Notes: generated from the letters alone by a model not told the origin. DNA of 64,000 bases from Breznakibacter xylanolyticus (GCF_003254275.1 NZ_QKZK01000009.1:58424-122423); one strand, 5' to 3'; positions 1-9,061 are shown, counted from the first letter of the stretch. Program-made: numbers and translations.

Positions 1-106
1 GAGGACGATGATTAAATGCTGAGTTACCTGCTTTCATATTTAAACGCAATCTATTAATCATACCAACTCAGCGCCTTCGCGCCTCAGCGTTTATTTTGAC
101 TCTGTG
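1..106 (+). repeat. Dispersed repeat family A, copy 1
   Basis: This stretch is nearly identical to 44305-44412 on the same strand, and a diverged reverse-complement copy lies at 38981-39056. Shared blocks include ATTAAATGCTGAGTTA, CTGCTTTCATATTTAAACGC and CAACTCAGCGCCTTCGCGCC. It may extend beyond the window edge. A second copy of its CTCAGCGCCTTCGCG end follows at about 121-150. All copies are intergenic. No coding potential is evident, and the function is unknown. Confidence 0.8.
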
Positions 107-321
107 TTTTCTAAAAAATGCTCAGCGCCTTCGCGTCTCTGCGTTTATTCTTTCTCTGAGTCTGAATGTTGGTTTTTGATTTTCAACAGATGTGACGGAA
201 TTGTTAGAAATTCATAATGAATAGCGTTAATTGGTTAGATATTGATATTTGAGGGGCTCAAAAAAATGTTAAAATTCAAGTTGGTGTTGGATGTTGGTGT
301 AGTATAATGAAATAGAAAAAC

Positions 322-329
322 TAACTTTG
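322..329 (+). promoter_or_regulatory. Putative -7 element for gltBD
   Basis: TAACTTTG is a perfect match to the Bacteroidetes -7 consensus TAnnTTTG. I found no clear TTTG -33 element 19-21 bases upstream. If transcription starts near 336, gltB would have an untranslated leader of about 215 nucleotides. Confidence 0.5.
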
Positions 330-552
330 CATTCTCAATTGTTATCAAATTGAGCGATGTGGTTTTAAACTGTTAGGCACTGTTCTGGTGCTGAAAAGGG
401 GGAAGCTTCGCGGGAGGAATAATTTGACTAACGGATGTGATCTTAATATATTGATACCTTGTTGTTCTCGTCGAAAATGATGAGACGGCTTGGTGGGTTT
501 GTTGTGAAATAAATCGGGGTTTTCAGAAAAAATTCTTTTTAAAGGACGTGAT
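330..552 (+). other. Long gltB 5' leader
   Basis: This is about 220 bases of apparently untranslated sequence between the predicted start of transcription and gltB. It contains a short inverted repeat, CTCAATT/AATTGAG (334-356), and a weak Shine-Dalgarno-like AAAGGA shortly before the gltB start. I recognise no known riboswitch fold and no leader peptide rich in one amino acid. Its length makes post-initiation control of glutamate synthase possible but unproven. Confidence 0.4.
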
Positions 553-3500
553 ATGATACAGAAGAGATTTCCAAAACCGCAGGGGTTATACGACCCTGCG
601 AATGAGCACGACAACTGTGGGATTGGGTTTGTAGCCAATATCAAAGGGGTCAAAACGCACGACATTGTACAGCGCGGGTTAGAAGTGCTGGTTAACATGA
701 CCCATCGTGGCGCGGAGAGTTCGGACAATAAGTCGGGTGACGGTGCCGGTATTCTCATGCAAGTGCCCCACGAACTCTGTGCTTCGTTTGGGTTTAATCT
801 CCCTGCGCCCGGGCAATATGCCACCGGGTTGTTGTTCTTGCCTAAGGGTGAGAAAGACGCAGCTGCTTGTCAGGATATCCTGAGTAAACACATTGTGAAC
901 GAGGGTCTCGAACTGATCGGTTTTCGCGATGTGCCGGTCGACAGTACCGTGATTGGCGAGATTGCCGGTCGCACCGAGCCGACGATTCGTCAGGTGTTTG
1001 TTAAGGGCAATTATGAGCAGGATACGCTTGAGCGCAAGCTCTATATCACGCGCAAGCTCACCGAGTCGGAAGTGCGCAACAGTGCCATTGCCGACAAGGA
1101 GTGTTTTTACATTCCCAGCTTGTCATCCAAGATTTTTATTTACAAAGGGATGTTGACCCCCGATCAGGTGGGACAGTATTACCTCGATTTGCAAAATCCG
1201 AAACTCAAGAGTGCCATCGCCCTGGTGCACTCGCGTTTCAGTACCAATACTTTCCCCACGTGGGATTTGGCGCAGCCGTTCCGTATCATGGCGCACAACG
1301 GTGAAATTAACACCGTGAAGGGGAACCGCCTGTGGATGCAAGCTCGTGAAGGTTTGCTGCAGAGCGACCTGTTTGGTGACGATTTGGCCAAGATTTTCCC
1401 CATTATCGAACCCAACAAAAGTGACTCGGCTTCGCTCGATAACGTGCTCGAGTTTTTGTTCCTCACCGGCCGCACGCTGCCCCACGCGCTCACCATGCTT
1501 ATTCCCGAGAGCTGGAACAGCAAGAACCCCATTCCGCAAAGCCTCAAGGCCTATTATGAGTTCCACTCGTCCATCATGGAGCCTTGGGATGGTCCGGCGT
1601 CTATCGTTTTTTCCGATGGCCGTTACATTGGTGGCACGCTCGACCGCAACGGGTTGCGTCCTTCGCGTTACATCATCACCAAAAACGACATGATTGTGAT
1701 GGGTTCTGAGGTGGGTGTTCAAACATTTGCCGCCGAAGAGATTCGTGAAAAAGGTCGTCTTCGTCCCGGTAAATTGTTGCTCGTTGACACTCAGCTTGGC
1801 ATCATCATCCCCGATGAGGAAATCAAAGCGCAGTTGTCGCGTCAGCATCCTTACGAAAACTGGCTCAAAGAGAACCGCATCAAACTGCAGGACATCGAAG
1901 CCAAGCAAAACGTGGATGCAGCCCTGGGCGAAAACTTCGAGACATACCTGAAAGCCTTTGGTTATGGCCGCGAGGACTTCAATACCATCATTGCTCCCAT
2001 GGCCGAAACGGCTCAGGAGCCGGTGGGTTCGATGGGGAACGATACCCCCATTGCCGCTTTTTCTGAAAAGCCACAGCGCTTGTTTAGCTATTTCCGTCAG
2101 TTGTTTGCTCAGGTGACCAACCCGCCCATCGACCCCATTCGTGAGGGCTTAGTGATGGCGTTGACCAACTACATCGGGTCGGTATCGAAAAATATTCTCG
2201 TTGAACAACCCTCGCACTGCAAGTCGGTGAAGTTCGAGAGCCCCATCATCACCAATACCGATTTGGGCAAAATCAAGGACTATCGCCGCGATGAGTTCAA
2301 GCATGCCATCATCCCCATGTTGTTCCCTGTTGCGCAGGGTGGCAAGGGGCTCGAAAGTGCGCTGGAGCACATGTGCCAGTTGGCCGAGCAGGCGGTTGAC
2401 AACCAAAGTAACTATATCATCCTTTCCGATCGCGAGATTTCGGAAAACATGGCTGCAGTGCCTTCATTGCTGGCCGTGTCGGCAGTGCACCACCATTTGA
2501 TTCGTGCCAAGAAGCGCATGCAGGTGGGCATCATTGTTGAGACAGCCGAAGCCCGCGAGGTGATGCACTTTGCCCTGTTGCTGGGTTATGGTGCCAGCGT
2601 CATCAATCCTTACGGCGCTTTTGCCGTGATTGACGAGATGGTGAAAAAAGGCGACATTAAAGTCGATTACAAAGAGGCGCGTTATAACTATATCAAATCT
2701 ATCGACAAAGGCTTGCTGAAAGTGATGTCGAAAATGGGTATCAGTACCCTGCGCAGTTACCATGGTGCTCAAATGTTCGAGGCCGTTGGGATTGCCAGCG
2801 ATGTGATTGGGAAATATTTTGCCGGTACGTCGTCGAAAATCGAAGGCGTTGGCTTTGACGAGATTGCTGCCGAGGCGGCCATCTTCCATAAGGCGGCGTT
2901 CTCTGGTCAGTCGTGGAGCAGCTTCCTGGAGACTCAGGGGGCTTATGCCTTCCGCAAGTATGGCGAAAAGCACGGCTGGAACCCCGAAACCATTGGGTTG
3001 CTGCAATGGGCTTCGTCGCAAAACGACTATGCCAAGTTCAAGGAGTTTTCGAAACGCGTGAACGAAGATAACCAAACGCCTCTGTTTATTCGTGGTTTCT
3101 TCCGTTTGAAAGAGGGTCGTCAGCCCATCGACATCAGCCAGGTGGAGCCCGAAGAGGCCATCATGAAACGTTTCGTGACCGGCGCCATGTCGTATGGTTC
3201 TATCTCTAAGGAGGCGCACGAGGCACTGGCCATGGCCATGAACAGCATTGGCGGCCGTAGCAATACCGGTGAAGGTGGCGAGGATGCCGAGCGTTTCAAA
3301 ACCAATGCCCGCAGTGCCATCAAGCAGATTGCGTCGGGTCGTTTTGGTGTGACCAACAATTATTTGGTGAATGCCGATGAGCTTCAGATCAAGATTGCTC
3401 AGGGTGCCAAGCCCGGCGAAGGTGGTCAGTTGCCCGGTTTCAAGGTGGATAAAATCATTGCCCGTTTGCGTAATTCAACGCCCGGCATTACCCTGATTTC

Positions 3501-5076
3501 ACCCCCTCCTCACCACGATATTTATTCTATTGAAGATTTGGCGCAGCTCATCTTCGACCTCAAATGTACCAACCCGACGGCTCGCATCAGCGTGAAACTG
3601 GTGTCGGAAACCGGTGTGGGAACCGTTGCGGCCGGTGTGGCCAAAGCTTATGCCGACCTGATTGTGATCAGCGGTACCGAAGGAGGTACGGGTGCCAGCC
3701 CCATCAGTTCTATTAAACACGCCGGGATGCCGGTTGAAATTGGTCTCTCCGAAACTCAGCAAACGCTGGTGATGAATAACCTGCGCGGTCGAGTGAAAAT
3801 TCAGACTGACGGTCAGCTTAAAACCGGTTTGGATGTGATTAAGATGGCCATCCTGGGTGGCGAGGAGTTTGGTTTTGCTACCAGCGCCCTCATTACACTG
3901 GGTTGTATCATGATGCGTAAGTGTCACCTCAATACCTGTCCGGCCGGTGTGGCCACTCAGGACGAGGCGTTGCGCAAGCGTTTCATTGGTCGTCACGAGT
4001 ATGTGGTGAATTTCTTCCGTTTCATTGCCCGCGAAGTTCGCGAGTACCTGGCTCAGATGGGTTACACCAAGCTCGACGACATCATTGGCCGTACCGAGTT
4101 GCTCGAACAGGATCCTACCGTGGGTAACTGGAAAACCCAGGGCATCAACATGGCTCGTTTGCTCCACTTCCCCGAAGAGGGCAAAAAATATCCGCTCATC
4201 AACACCACGACTCAAAAGCACAAAATTGAGGATGTGATGGATCATGAGCTCATCAAAATGTCCAAAGATGCCATCGATAGCCAAACCAAAGTATGGATGG
4301 CCAAGAATATCGGCAACACCGATCGTACCGTGGGTGCGATGCTTTCGGGTGTGATCTCTAAAAAATATGGCGAAGCGGGTTTGCCCAATAATACGGTGAA
4401 CTGCAACTTCTACGGTTCCGCAGGCCAGAGTTTCGGTGCCTTCCTGGTGAAAGGGGTGACTTTCCGTTTGGAAGGTGATGCCAACGACTACCTGGGTAAA
4501 GGCCTCAGTGGTGGTAAAATCATTGTGGTGCCTCCGGTTGGTTCAACGTTCAAGCCCGAGGATAACATCATTGTGGGTAACACGCTATTGTATGGTGCCA
4601 CCAGTGGTAGTGTGTATGTGCGAGGTGTGGCCGGTGAGCGTTTTGCCGTGCGTAACTCTGGTGCAACTGCTGTTGTAGAAGGCGTGGGTGACCACTGTTG
4701 TGAATACATGACCGGCGGTCGTGTGGTGGTGATTGGTAAGACGGGTCGTAACTTCGCGGCGGGTATGAGTGGCGGTATTGCCTATGTGCTCGACGAAGCC
4801 GGTAACTTCGATTACTATTGCAACCAGGGCTTGGTTGAACTCTCTAAAGTAGAAGATTCGGCCGACGTGCATGAGCTTCAGGAGATGTTGCACAAGCACC
4901 TGCTGCATACCACCAGCTCGAAGGCTCAGGAAATTTTGGTGAACTGGAGTATGTATCTGCCCAAGTTTGTGAAAGTGATTCCTTTTGAATACAAAAAGGT
5001 GTTGCAGGAACAAAAAATTAAGGAATTGGAGCAGAAACTTCGTGAAACCGAAGATGCGCCTTATATCAGAGAGTAG
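553..5076 (+). CDS. gltB: Glutamate synthase large subunit
   Basis: This is the large (alpha) subunit of glutamate synthase. It hydrolyses glutamine and transfers the ammonia to 2-oxoglutarate to make glutamate. At 1507 residues it has the normal length. A short propeptide precedes Cys22 (context DNCGIGF), the expected N-terminal nucleophile of the class II amidotransferase domain. The central and FMN-binding synthase domains follow, and the 3Fe-4S ligands are visible as Cys1118, Cys1124 and Cys1129 (CIMMRKCHLNTC). The C-terminal GXGXG-type beta-helix is present with repeated glycine-rich strands (about 1270-1480). gltD follows after 127 bases, so the two are probably cotranscribed. Confidence 0.97.
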   Translation: MIQKRFPKPQGLYDPANEHDNCGIGFVANIKGVKTHDIVQRGLEVLVNMTHRGAESSDNKSGDGAGILMQVPHELCASFGFNLPAPGQYATGLLFLPKGEKDAAACQDILSKHIVNEGLELIGFRDVPVDSTVIGEIAGRTEPTIRQVFVKGNYEQDTLERKLYITRKLTESEVRNSAIADKECFYIPSLSSKIFIYKGMLTPDQVGQYYLDLQNPKLKSAIALVHSRFSTNTFPTWDLAQPFRIMAHNGEINTVKGNRLWMQAREGLLQSDLFGDDLAKIFPIIEPNKSDSASLDNVLEFLFLTGRTLPHALTMLIPESWNSKNPIPQSLKAYYEFHSSIMEPWDGPASIVFSDGRYIGGTLDRNGLRPSRYIITKNDMIVMGSEVGVQTFAAEEIREKGRLRPGKLLLVDTQLGIIIPDEEIKAQLSRQHPYENWLKENRIKLQDIEAKQNVDAALGENFETYLKAFGYGREDFNTIIAPMAETAQEPVGSMGNDTPIAAFSEKPQRLFSYFRQLFAQVTNPPIDPIREGLVMALTNYIGSVSKNILVEQPSHCKSVKFESPIITNTDLGKIKDYRRDEFKHAIIPMLFPVAQGGKGLESALEHMCQLAEQAVDNQSNYIILSDREISENMAAVPSLLAVSAVHHHLIRAKKRMQVGIIVETAEAREVMHFALLLGYGASVINPYGAFAVIDEMVKKGDIKVDYKEARYNYIKSIDKGLLKVMSKMGISTLRSYHGAQMFEAVGIASDVIGKYFAGTSSKIEGVGFDEIAAEAAIFHKAAFSGQSWSSFLETQGAYAFRKYGEKHGWNPETIGLLQWASSQNDYAKFKEFSKRVNEDNQTPLFIRGFFRLKEGRQPIDISQVEPEEAIMKRFVTGAMSYGSISKEAHEALAMAMNSIGGRSNTGEGGEDAERFKTNARSAIKQIASGRFGVTNNYLVNADELQIKIAQGAKPGEGGQLPGFKVDKIIARLRNSTPGITLISPPPHHDIYSIEDLAQLIFDLKCTNPTARISVKLVSETGVGTVAAGVAKAYADLIVISGTEGGTGASPISSIKHAGMPVEIGLSETQQTLVMNNLRGRVKIQTDGQLKTGLDVIKMAILGGEEFGFATSALITLGCIMMRKCHLNTCPAGVATQDEALRKRFIGRHEYVVNFFRFIAREVREYLAQMGYTKLDDIIGRTELLEQDPTVGNWKTQGINMARLLHFPEEGKKYPLINTTTQKHKIEDVMDHELIKMSKDAIDSQTKVWMAKNIGNTDRTVGAMLSGVISKKYGEAGLPNNTVNCNFYGSAGQSFGAFLVKGVTFRLEGDANDYLGKGLSGGKIIVVPPVGSTFKPEDNIIVGNTLLYGATSGSVYVRGVAGERFAVRNSGATAVVEGVGDHCCEYMTGGRVVVIGKTGRNFAAGMSGGIAYVLDEAGNFDYYCNQGLVELSKVEDSADVHELQEMLHKHLLHTTSSKAQEILVNWSMYLPKFVKVIPFEYKKVLQEQKIKELEQKLRETEDAPYIRE

Positions 5077-5203
5077 TTTTATTGAGTGTTAACAATGAAT
5101 TTTGTGTCAAGTATCATGGCGTAAGTATCAAGTGTCAGGTGTCAAGATTATTTTGTGTCTTGATGCTTGCTACTAACGTCTTGCTACTAAAAAATATAGA
5201 ATC

Positions 5204-6625
5204 ATGGGAGATCCTAAAGGTTTTATGAAATTAGGCCGCAAAGAAGGTGGCTATCGTCCGGTGAGTGAGCGCATTGACGATTACGGTGAAGTAGAGCAGA
5301 CCCTGAATGATAACGACCGTCGCGAACAGGCGTCGCGATGCATGGATTGCGGGATTCCGTTTTGCCACTGGGCATGTCCCGTGGGCAGTAAAATTCCCGA
5401 GTGGCAGGATGCCTTGTATCGTGGCAACTACAAGCTGGCCAGTGAAATTTTGCATTCGACCAACAGTTTTCCCGAGTTTACGGGTCGCGTGTGTCCGCAT
5501 CCCTGTGAGAAATCGTGTGTGCTGGCCATTCATCACGAAGGGGTGACCATTCGCGAGAATGAAGCGGCCACTGTGGAGAAGGCCTTTGAACTGGGTTACA
5601 TTGTACCCCGCATTCCCCAAGTGCGCACCGGTAAAAAGGTGGCTGTGATTGGTGGTGGACCTGCCGGTTTGTCGGCTGCCGATGTGCTTAATCAAATGGG
5701 GCATTCGGTGACCGTGTTTGAGAAGGACGATGTGGTGGGCGGTTTGCTCCGTTACGGCATTCCTGATTTCAAACTGAATAAAAAGGTCATCGACCGCCGA
5801 ATCAATCTCTTCGTGCAGGAGGGCATTGAGTTTAAAACCAACTGCCATGTGGGTGTTGATGTGAAAGGCGAGGAGTTGTTAAAGAACTTCGATGCTGTGG
5901 TGGTGACCATCGGAGCCATGAAACCTCGCGATTTACCTGTTGAAGGCCGCGATTTGAAAGGGGTTTATTTTGCCATGGAATTCCTCAAGCAGCAAAATAA
6001 AGTGGTGCGTGGCGATGAATTCAGCGCCGAAGAACGCATCAATGCCAAAGGCAAAAATGTATTGGTGATTGGGGGTGGTGATACCGGTAGTGATTGTGTT
6101 GGAACCTCGAACCGTCAAAAGGCCAAGAGCGTGATGCAGATTGAGATTTTGCCCAAACCTCCCGTTGAGCGTGCTGCTAACAATCCTTGGCCTTACTGGC
6201 CCACGGTGCTCAAAACTTCCTCGTCGCACGAAGAAGGTTGCGCCCGCGAATGGAATGTGTCGACCAAGCGCTTCATTGGCGAAAACGGCGTGCTCAAGCA
6301 GGTTGAACTGGTGGACGTGGAGTGGAGCAAAGGCGACAACGGCCAGTGGGTGATGAGCGAAAAAGCCGGCTCGAACCGCATTCTGGATGTGGATTTGGTA
6401 TTGCTCTCCATGGGCTTTGTGCATCCCATTCACGAAGGCTTGGTGGCTGAGTTGGGTCTTGAGAAAGATGGCCGCGGTAACGTGAAAATCGATGCTCAAT
6501 ATCAAACCAGCGTGGCCAAGGTATTTGCTGCCGGAGATGCCGCTTCGGGCGCGAGCCTGGTGGTAACATCCATCAACAACGGACGTCGTGCTGCCGAAAA
6601 TGTGGATGCATTCCTGAAGAAGTAA
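5204..6625 (+). CDS. gltD: Glutamate synthase small subunit
   Basis: This is the small (beta) subunit, which passes electrons from NAD(P)H through FAD and 4Fe-4S clusters to GltB. It has the usual 473 residues. The N-terminal half holds the cysteine-rich cluster region (CMDCGIPFCHWACP, then VCPHPCEKSC). A first dinucleotide fold VIGGGPAGLSAAD binds FAD, and a second fold VIGGGDTGSDC binds the pyridine nucleotide. The C-terminal FAD motif AAGDAASG is also seen. The spacer after gltB (5077-5203) contains short direct repeats such as CTTGCTACTAA twice and reads like degenerate repeat sequence rather than a gene. Confidence 0.97.
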   Translation: MGDPKGFMKLGRKEGGYRPVSERIDDYGEVEQTLNDNDRREQASRCMDCGIPFCHWACPVGSKIPEWQDALYRGNYKLASEILHSTNSFPEFTGRVCPHPCEKSCVLAIHHEGVTIRENEAATVEKAFELGYIVPRIPQVRTGKKVAVIGGGPAGLSAADVLNQMGHSVTVFEKDDVVGGLLRYGIPDFKLNKKVIDRRINLFVQEGIEFKTNCHVGVDVKGEELLKNFDAVVVTIGAMKPRDLPVEGRDLKGVYFAMEFLKQQNKVVRGDEFSAEERINAKGKNVLVIGGGDTGSDCVGTSNRQKAKSVMQIEILPKPPVERAANNPWPYWPTVLKTSSSHEEGCAREWNVSTKRFIGENGVLKQVELVDVEWSKGDNGQWVMSEKAGSNRILDVDLVLLSMGFVHPIHEGLVAELGLEKDGRGNVKIDAQYQTSVAKVFAAGDAASGASLVVTSINNGRRAAENVDAFLKK

Positions 6626-6752
6626 GTTTTCTTGTTATAACACGTTGATATGAGTTGCCCCGGCTTTGGTCGGGGCAATTCTGTTTTTGGATGAGTTGCT
6701 CATTAAAAGGTGTGCGTTTTTGTGGTTGGTTGAAAAAAAGTCATTCATGTTA

Positions 6753-6783
6753 TTTGATAATTAAAAAGCTTTTTCTAAACTTG
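6753..6783 (+). promoter_or_regulatory. trp operon promoter (Bacteroidetes type)
   Basis: TTTG at 6753-6756 is followed, after exactly 19 bases, by TAAACTTG at 6776-6783. This fits the Bacteroidetes primary sigma consensus TTTG-N19-21-TAnnTTTG with one mismatch. Predicted transcription starts near 6790, about 12 bases before the Trp-rich leader peptide. That is the placement expected for an attenuator leader. Confidence 0.75.
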
Positions 6784-6802
6784 CAACATCGAAAAATAAA
6801 CA

Positions 6803-6865
6803 ATGAAAACATTGATGAACAATATTTGGTGGTGGCACAGCAATTCATTCCAAACCCGGATGTGA
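6803..6865 (+). CDS. trpL: trp operon leader peptide (three Trp codons)
   Basis: This 20-codon open reading frame encodes MKTLMNNIWWWHSNSFQTRM and ends in TGA. Codons 9-11 are three consecutive TGG, a strong signal given how rare Trp is. It lies between a predicted promoter and an intrinsic terminator, directly upstream of trpE. By analogy with enterobacterial trpL, ribosome stalling at the Trp codons when Trp-tRNA is scarce would favour an antiterminator and let transcription enter trpE. GTGGC over the Trp codons (6832-6836) can pair with GCCAC (6872-6876), a plausible 1:2 stem. The antiterminator pairing was not resolved by eye. Confidence 0.88.
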   Translation: MKTLMNNIWWWHSNSFQTRM

Positions 6866-6897
6866 AGCGACGCCACGTACCTCAACAATAAGATACA

Positions 6898-6932
6898 AAA
6901 AGGCTTGCCGATAACATCGGCAGGCCTTTTTT
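6898..6932 (+). terminator. trp attenuator terminator
   Basis: This is a 14-base-pair stem, AAAAGGCTTGCCGA (6898-6911) against TCGGCAGGCCTTTT (6917-6930), with one G-U pair. The loop is TAACA and a run of six T follows. It lies 32 bases after the leader-peptide stop and about 35 bases before trpE, so it would abort transcription before trpE unless an alternative fold disrupts it. Confidence 0.9.
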
Positions 6933-6966
6933 GATTTTAAACCCAAGCACATAAAAAACTAACGAT

Positions 6967-8382
6967 ATGAAGATTGTTCAAATTAACCCCTTGTGTACCA
7001 AATTGTCGCCCGGAGTGTCCGATGTCATTACGCCGGTGAGCATTTACATGAAAATGCGTGACATTTATCCCAATACCATTTTATTGGAGAGTTCTGATTA
7101 TCATGGGAATCGAAATTCCATGTCGTTCATTTGTTTTCAGGCCGACGGCGAGTTTAAAGTGCAAAATGGCACCGTGACGCGGCAGATGCCCGGCGAGGAG
7201 GCCGAAACGTTTGTGCCTGCATCGCCGCAGGAAGTTCCCATGCTCCTCGATGGGTATGTTCGCTCGTTTCAGGTTCAGAACAACCATTTGCCAGTAAAAA
7301 TCAATGGTTTATTCGGATATTCGGCTTACGATGCGGTGCAGTATTTCGAAACCATTCGTCTGAAAACCCCACGTAAGGATGAATATAGCATTCCCGATTT
7401 GCGTTACGTCTTTTATCGCAATACCATCGCCATCAATCATTTTACCAATCAGATGTATTTAATCGAGAATCTGCACAACGGGCATGAGTCGCAGTTTCGC
7501 TGGGTGATGAACGTGTTGCACAATCCCAACAACCCCGATTTTAAGTTTGTTCCTTCCACAGAGGAGAAATCCAACGTCACCAATGAGCAGTTTATCGAGA
7601 TGGTGAAGAAGGGTAAAGAGCATTGCTTTAAGGGCGATGTGTTTCAGATTGTGCTCTCGCGTCAGTTCTCACGCGGGTTTACAGGTGATGAATTTAATGT
7701 GTATCGTGCTTTGCGCAACATCAATCCATCGCCTTATCTCTTCTTTTTCGATTATGGCGATTACAAAATCTTTGGTTCATCGCCCGAGGCTCAGCTTGTG
7801 ATTGACGACGGCGTGGCCACCATTAACCCCATTGCGGGAACCTTTAAACGTACCGGTGATGACCTCAAGGATAAAGAGTTGGCTGTGAAGCTCAGCCTCG
7901 ATCCCAAGGAAAATGCCGAGCACGTGATGTTGGTCGATCTGGCACGCAACGATTTGAGCCGCAATTGCAACCAGGTGAAGGTGCATACGTTTAAAGAGGT
8001 TCAGTATTACTCGCATGTGCTTCACCTGGTGAGCGATGTAAAGGGACAGCTCAAGGCAGGTTCAAACACCTGTCGCATCATGGCCGACACGTTTCCAGCC
8101 GGAACACTTTCTGGAGCGCCCAAATTTAAGGCCATGGAACTCATTGATGCCTACGAAAATCAGCACCGTAGTTTTTATGGCGGGTGCATCGGTTATTTAG
8201 GCTTTGATGGGAATTTTAATCAGGCCATCACCATTCGCACGTTTTTGAGTAAAAACAACACCCTGTTTTATCAGGCCGGTGCCGGGGTGGTGTCGCAGTC
8301 TGATGAGGAGAGCGAACTCAATGAGGTGAACAACAAGCTGGGAGCTTTGAAAAAAGCGGTTGAAATGGCTGCCGAGTTTTAA
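6967..8382 (+). CDS. trpE: Anthranilate synthase component I
   Basis: TrpE makes anthranilate from chorismate with ammonia supplied by TrpG, the first committed step to tryptophan. It has 471 residues, typical of the family. The N-terminal regulatory motif LLESSDYHGNRNS matches the LLES element that binds feedback-inhibiting Trp. The chorismate-binding core is clear: GSSPEAQL, NPIAGTFKRTG, DLARNDLSR, PAGTLSGAPKFKAME, YGGCIGYLGFDGN and YQAGAGVVSQSDEESE. Together with the upstream attenuator this predicts two layers of Trp control, on enzyme activity and on transcription. Confidence 0.97.
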   Translation: MKIVQINPLCTKLSPGVSDVITPVSIYMKMRDIYPNTILLESSDYHGNRNSMSFICFQADGEFKVQNGTVTRQMPGEEAETFVPASPQEVPMLLDGYVRSFQVQNNHLPVKINGLFGYSAYDAVQYFETIRLKTPRKDEYSIPDLRYVFYRNTIAINHFTNQMYLIENLHNGHESQFRWVMNVLHNPNNPDFKFVPSTEEKSNVTNEQFIEMVKKGKEHCFKGDVFQIVLSRQFSRGFTGDEFNVYRALRNINPSPYLFFFDYGDYKIFGSSPEAQLVIDDGVATINPIAGTFKRTGDDLKDKELAVKLSLDPKENAEHVMLVDLARNDLSRNCNQVKVHTFKEVQYYSHVLHLVSDVKGQLKAGSNTCRIMADTFPAGTLSGAPKFKAMELIDAYENQHRSFYGGCIGYLGFDGNFNQAITIRTFLSKNNTLFYQAGAGVVSQSDEESELNEVNNKLGALKKAVEMAAEF

Positions 8383-8481
8383 AAGCCTCCCCAACCCCTC
8401 CAAAGGAGGGGCTTATGACCATCGAAACTTATTATTAACATCCCAAAGCTTCCCCTCCGGGGAGGTTGGAGGGGCTTCTTT
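8383..8481. repeat. Inverted CCTCCCC-type repeat between trpE and trpG
   Basis: Two arms, AAGCCTCCCCAACCCCTCC near 8383 and GGGAGGTTGGAGGGGCTT ending at 8478, can form a long imperfect hairpin. Each arm also has internal complementarity. It ends in a T-rich run and fills the trpE-trpG spacer. Related C-rich repeats occur at 34221-34255 and 40391-40420, so this is probably an intergenic repeat family. It could also attenuate or process the trp transcript. Confidence 0.65.
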
Positions 8482-8491
8482 TTTTTGAACC

Positions 8492-9061
8492 ATGAAAATA
8501 TTAGTCTTAGATAATTACGATTCGTTTACCTACAACATTGTGCATTATGTCGAAGAATTGGTAAACGACAAGGTGGATGTGTTTCGCAACGACGAAATAT
8601 CCATCGAAAAGGTGGGTGAATACGATAAAATCATCCTTTCGCCCGGTCCCGGAGTGCCCGACGAAGCCGGTCTTCTGAAGCAAGTGATTGCCACGTATGG
8701 TCCTTCTAAAAGTATTTTTGGAGTGTGCCTGGGTTGTCAGGCCATTGGCGAAGTGTTTGGGGGCAGCATTCGAAACCTCAATCGGGTGTTTCACGGGGTG
8801 GCCACGCCGGTAACGATCATCAACCGCGATGAATATCTGTTTGACGGGCTTCCCGATACTTTTATGGCCGGTCGTTACCACTCGTGGGTGGTAAATGAAG
8901 AAGACTTGCCCGCCGAGTTGCTCATCACCATCCGCGATGCCGAGGGGCAAATCATGGGGCTGATGCACCGCGATTATGACGTGCGCGGTGTGCAATTTCA
9001 CCCCGAGAGTATCCTTACGGAGCATGGTAAGGATATGATAAAGAATTGGTTGATGCATTGA
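8492..9061 (+). CDS. trpG: Anthranilate synthase component II (glutamine amidotransferase)
   Basis: This is a 189-residue class I amidotransferase that hydrolyses glutamine and channels ammonia to TrpE. The N-terminal LDNYDSFTYN, the oxyanion region SPGPGVPDEAG, the nucleophile in GVCLGCQAIGE and the His-Glu pair in VQFHPESILTEHG are all present. The same type of subunit serves PabB in some bacteria, but its place between trpE and trpD argues for tryptophan synthesis. About 140 bases of T/A-rich spacer with no clear gene separate it from trpD. Confidence 0.95.
   Translation: MKILVLDNYDSFTYNIVHYVEELVNDKVDVFRNDEISIEKVGEYDKIILSPGPGVPDEAGLLKQVIATYGPSKSIFGVCLGCQAIGEVFGGSIRNLNRVFHGVATPVTIINRDEYLFDGLPDTFMAGRYHSWVVNEEDLPAELLITIRDAEGQIMGLMHRDYDVRGVQFHPESILTEHGKDMIKNWLMH

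Noticed and set aside
1123-4284. Several 250-codon minus-strand frames opposite gltB
   Set aside because: They mirror gltB codons, lack family resemblance and lie entirely inside a certain gene.
6655-6891. 78-codon frame overlapping the trp leader
   Set aside because: It is in a different frame from the Trp-rich leader peptide, has no recognisable motif, and crosses the promoter.
6793-6932. TRAP- or T-box-type control of trp
   Set aside because: There are no GAG/TAG triplet repeats and no T-box sequence; a Trp-codon leader peptide explains the arrangement better.
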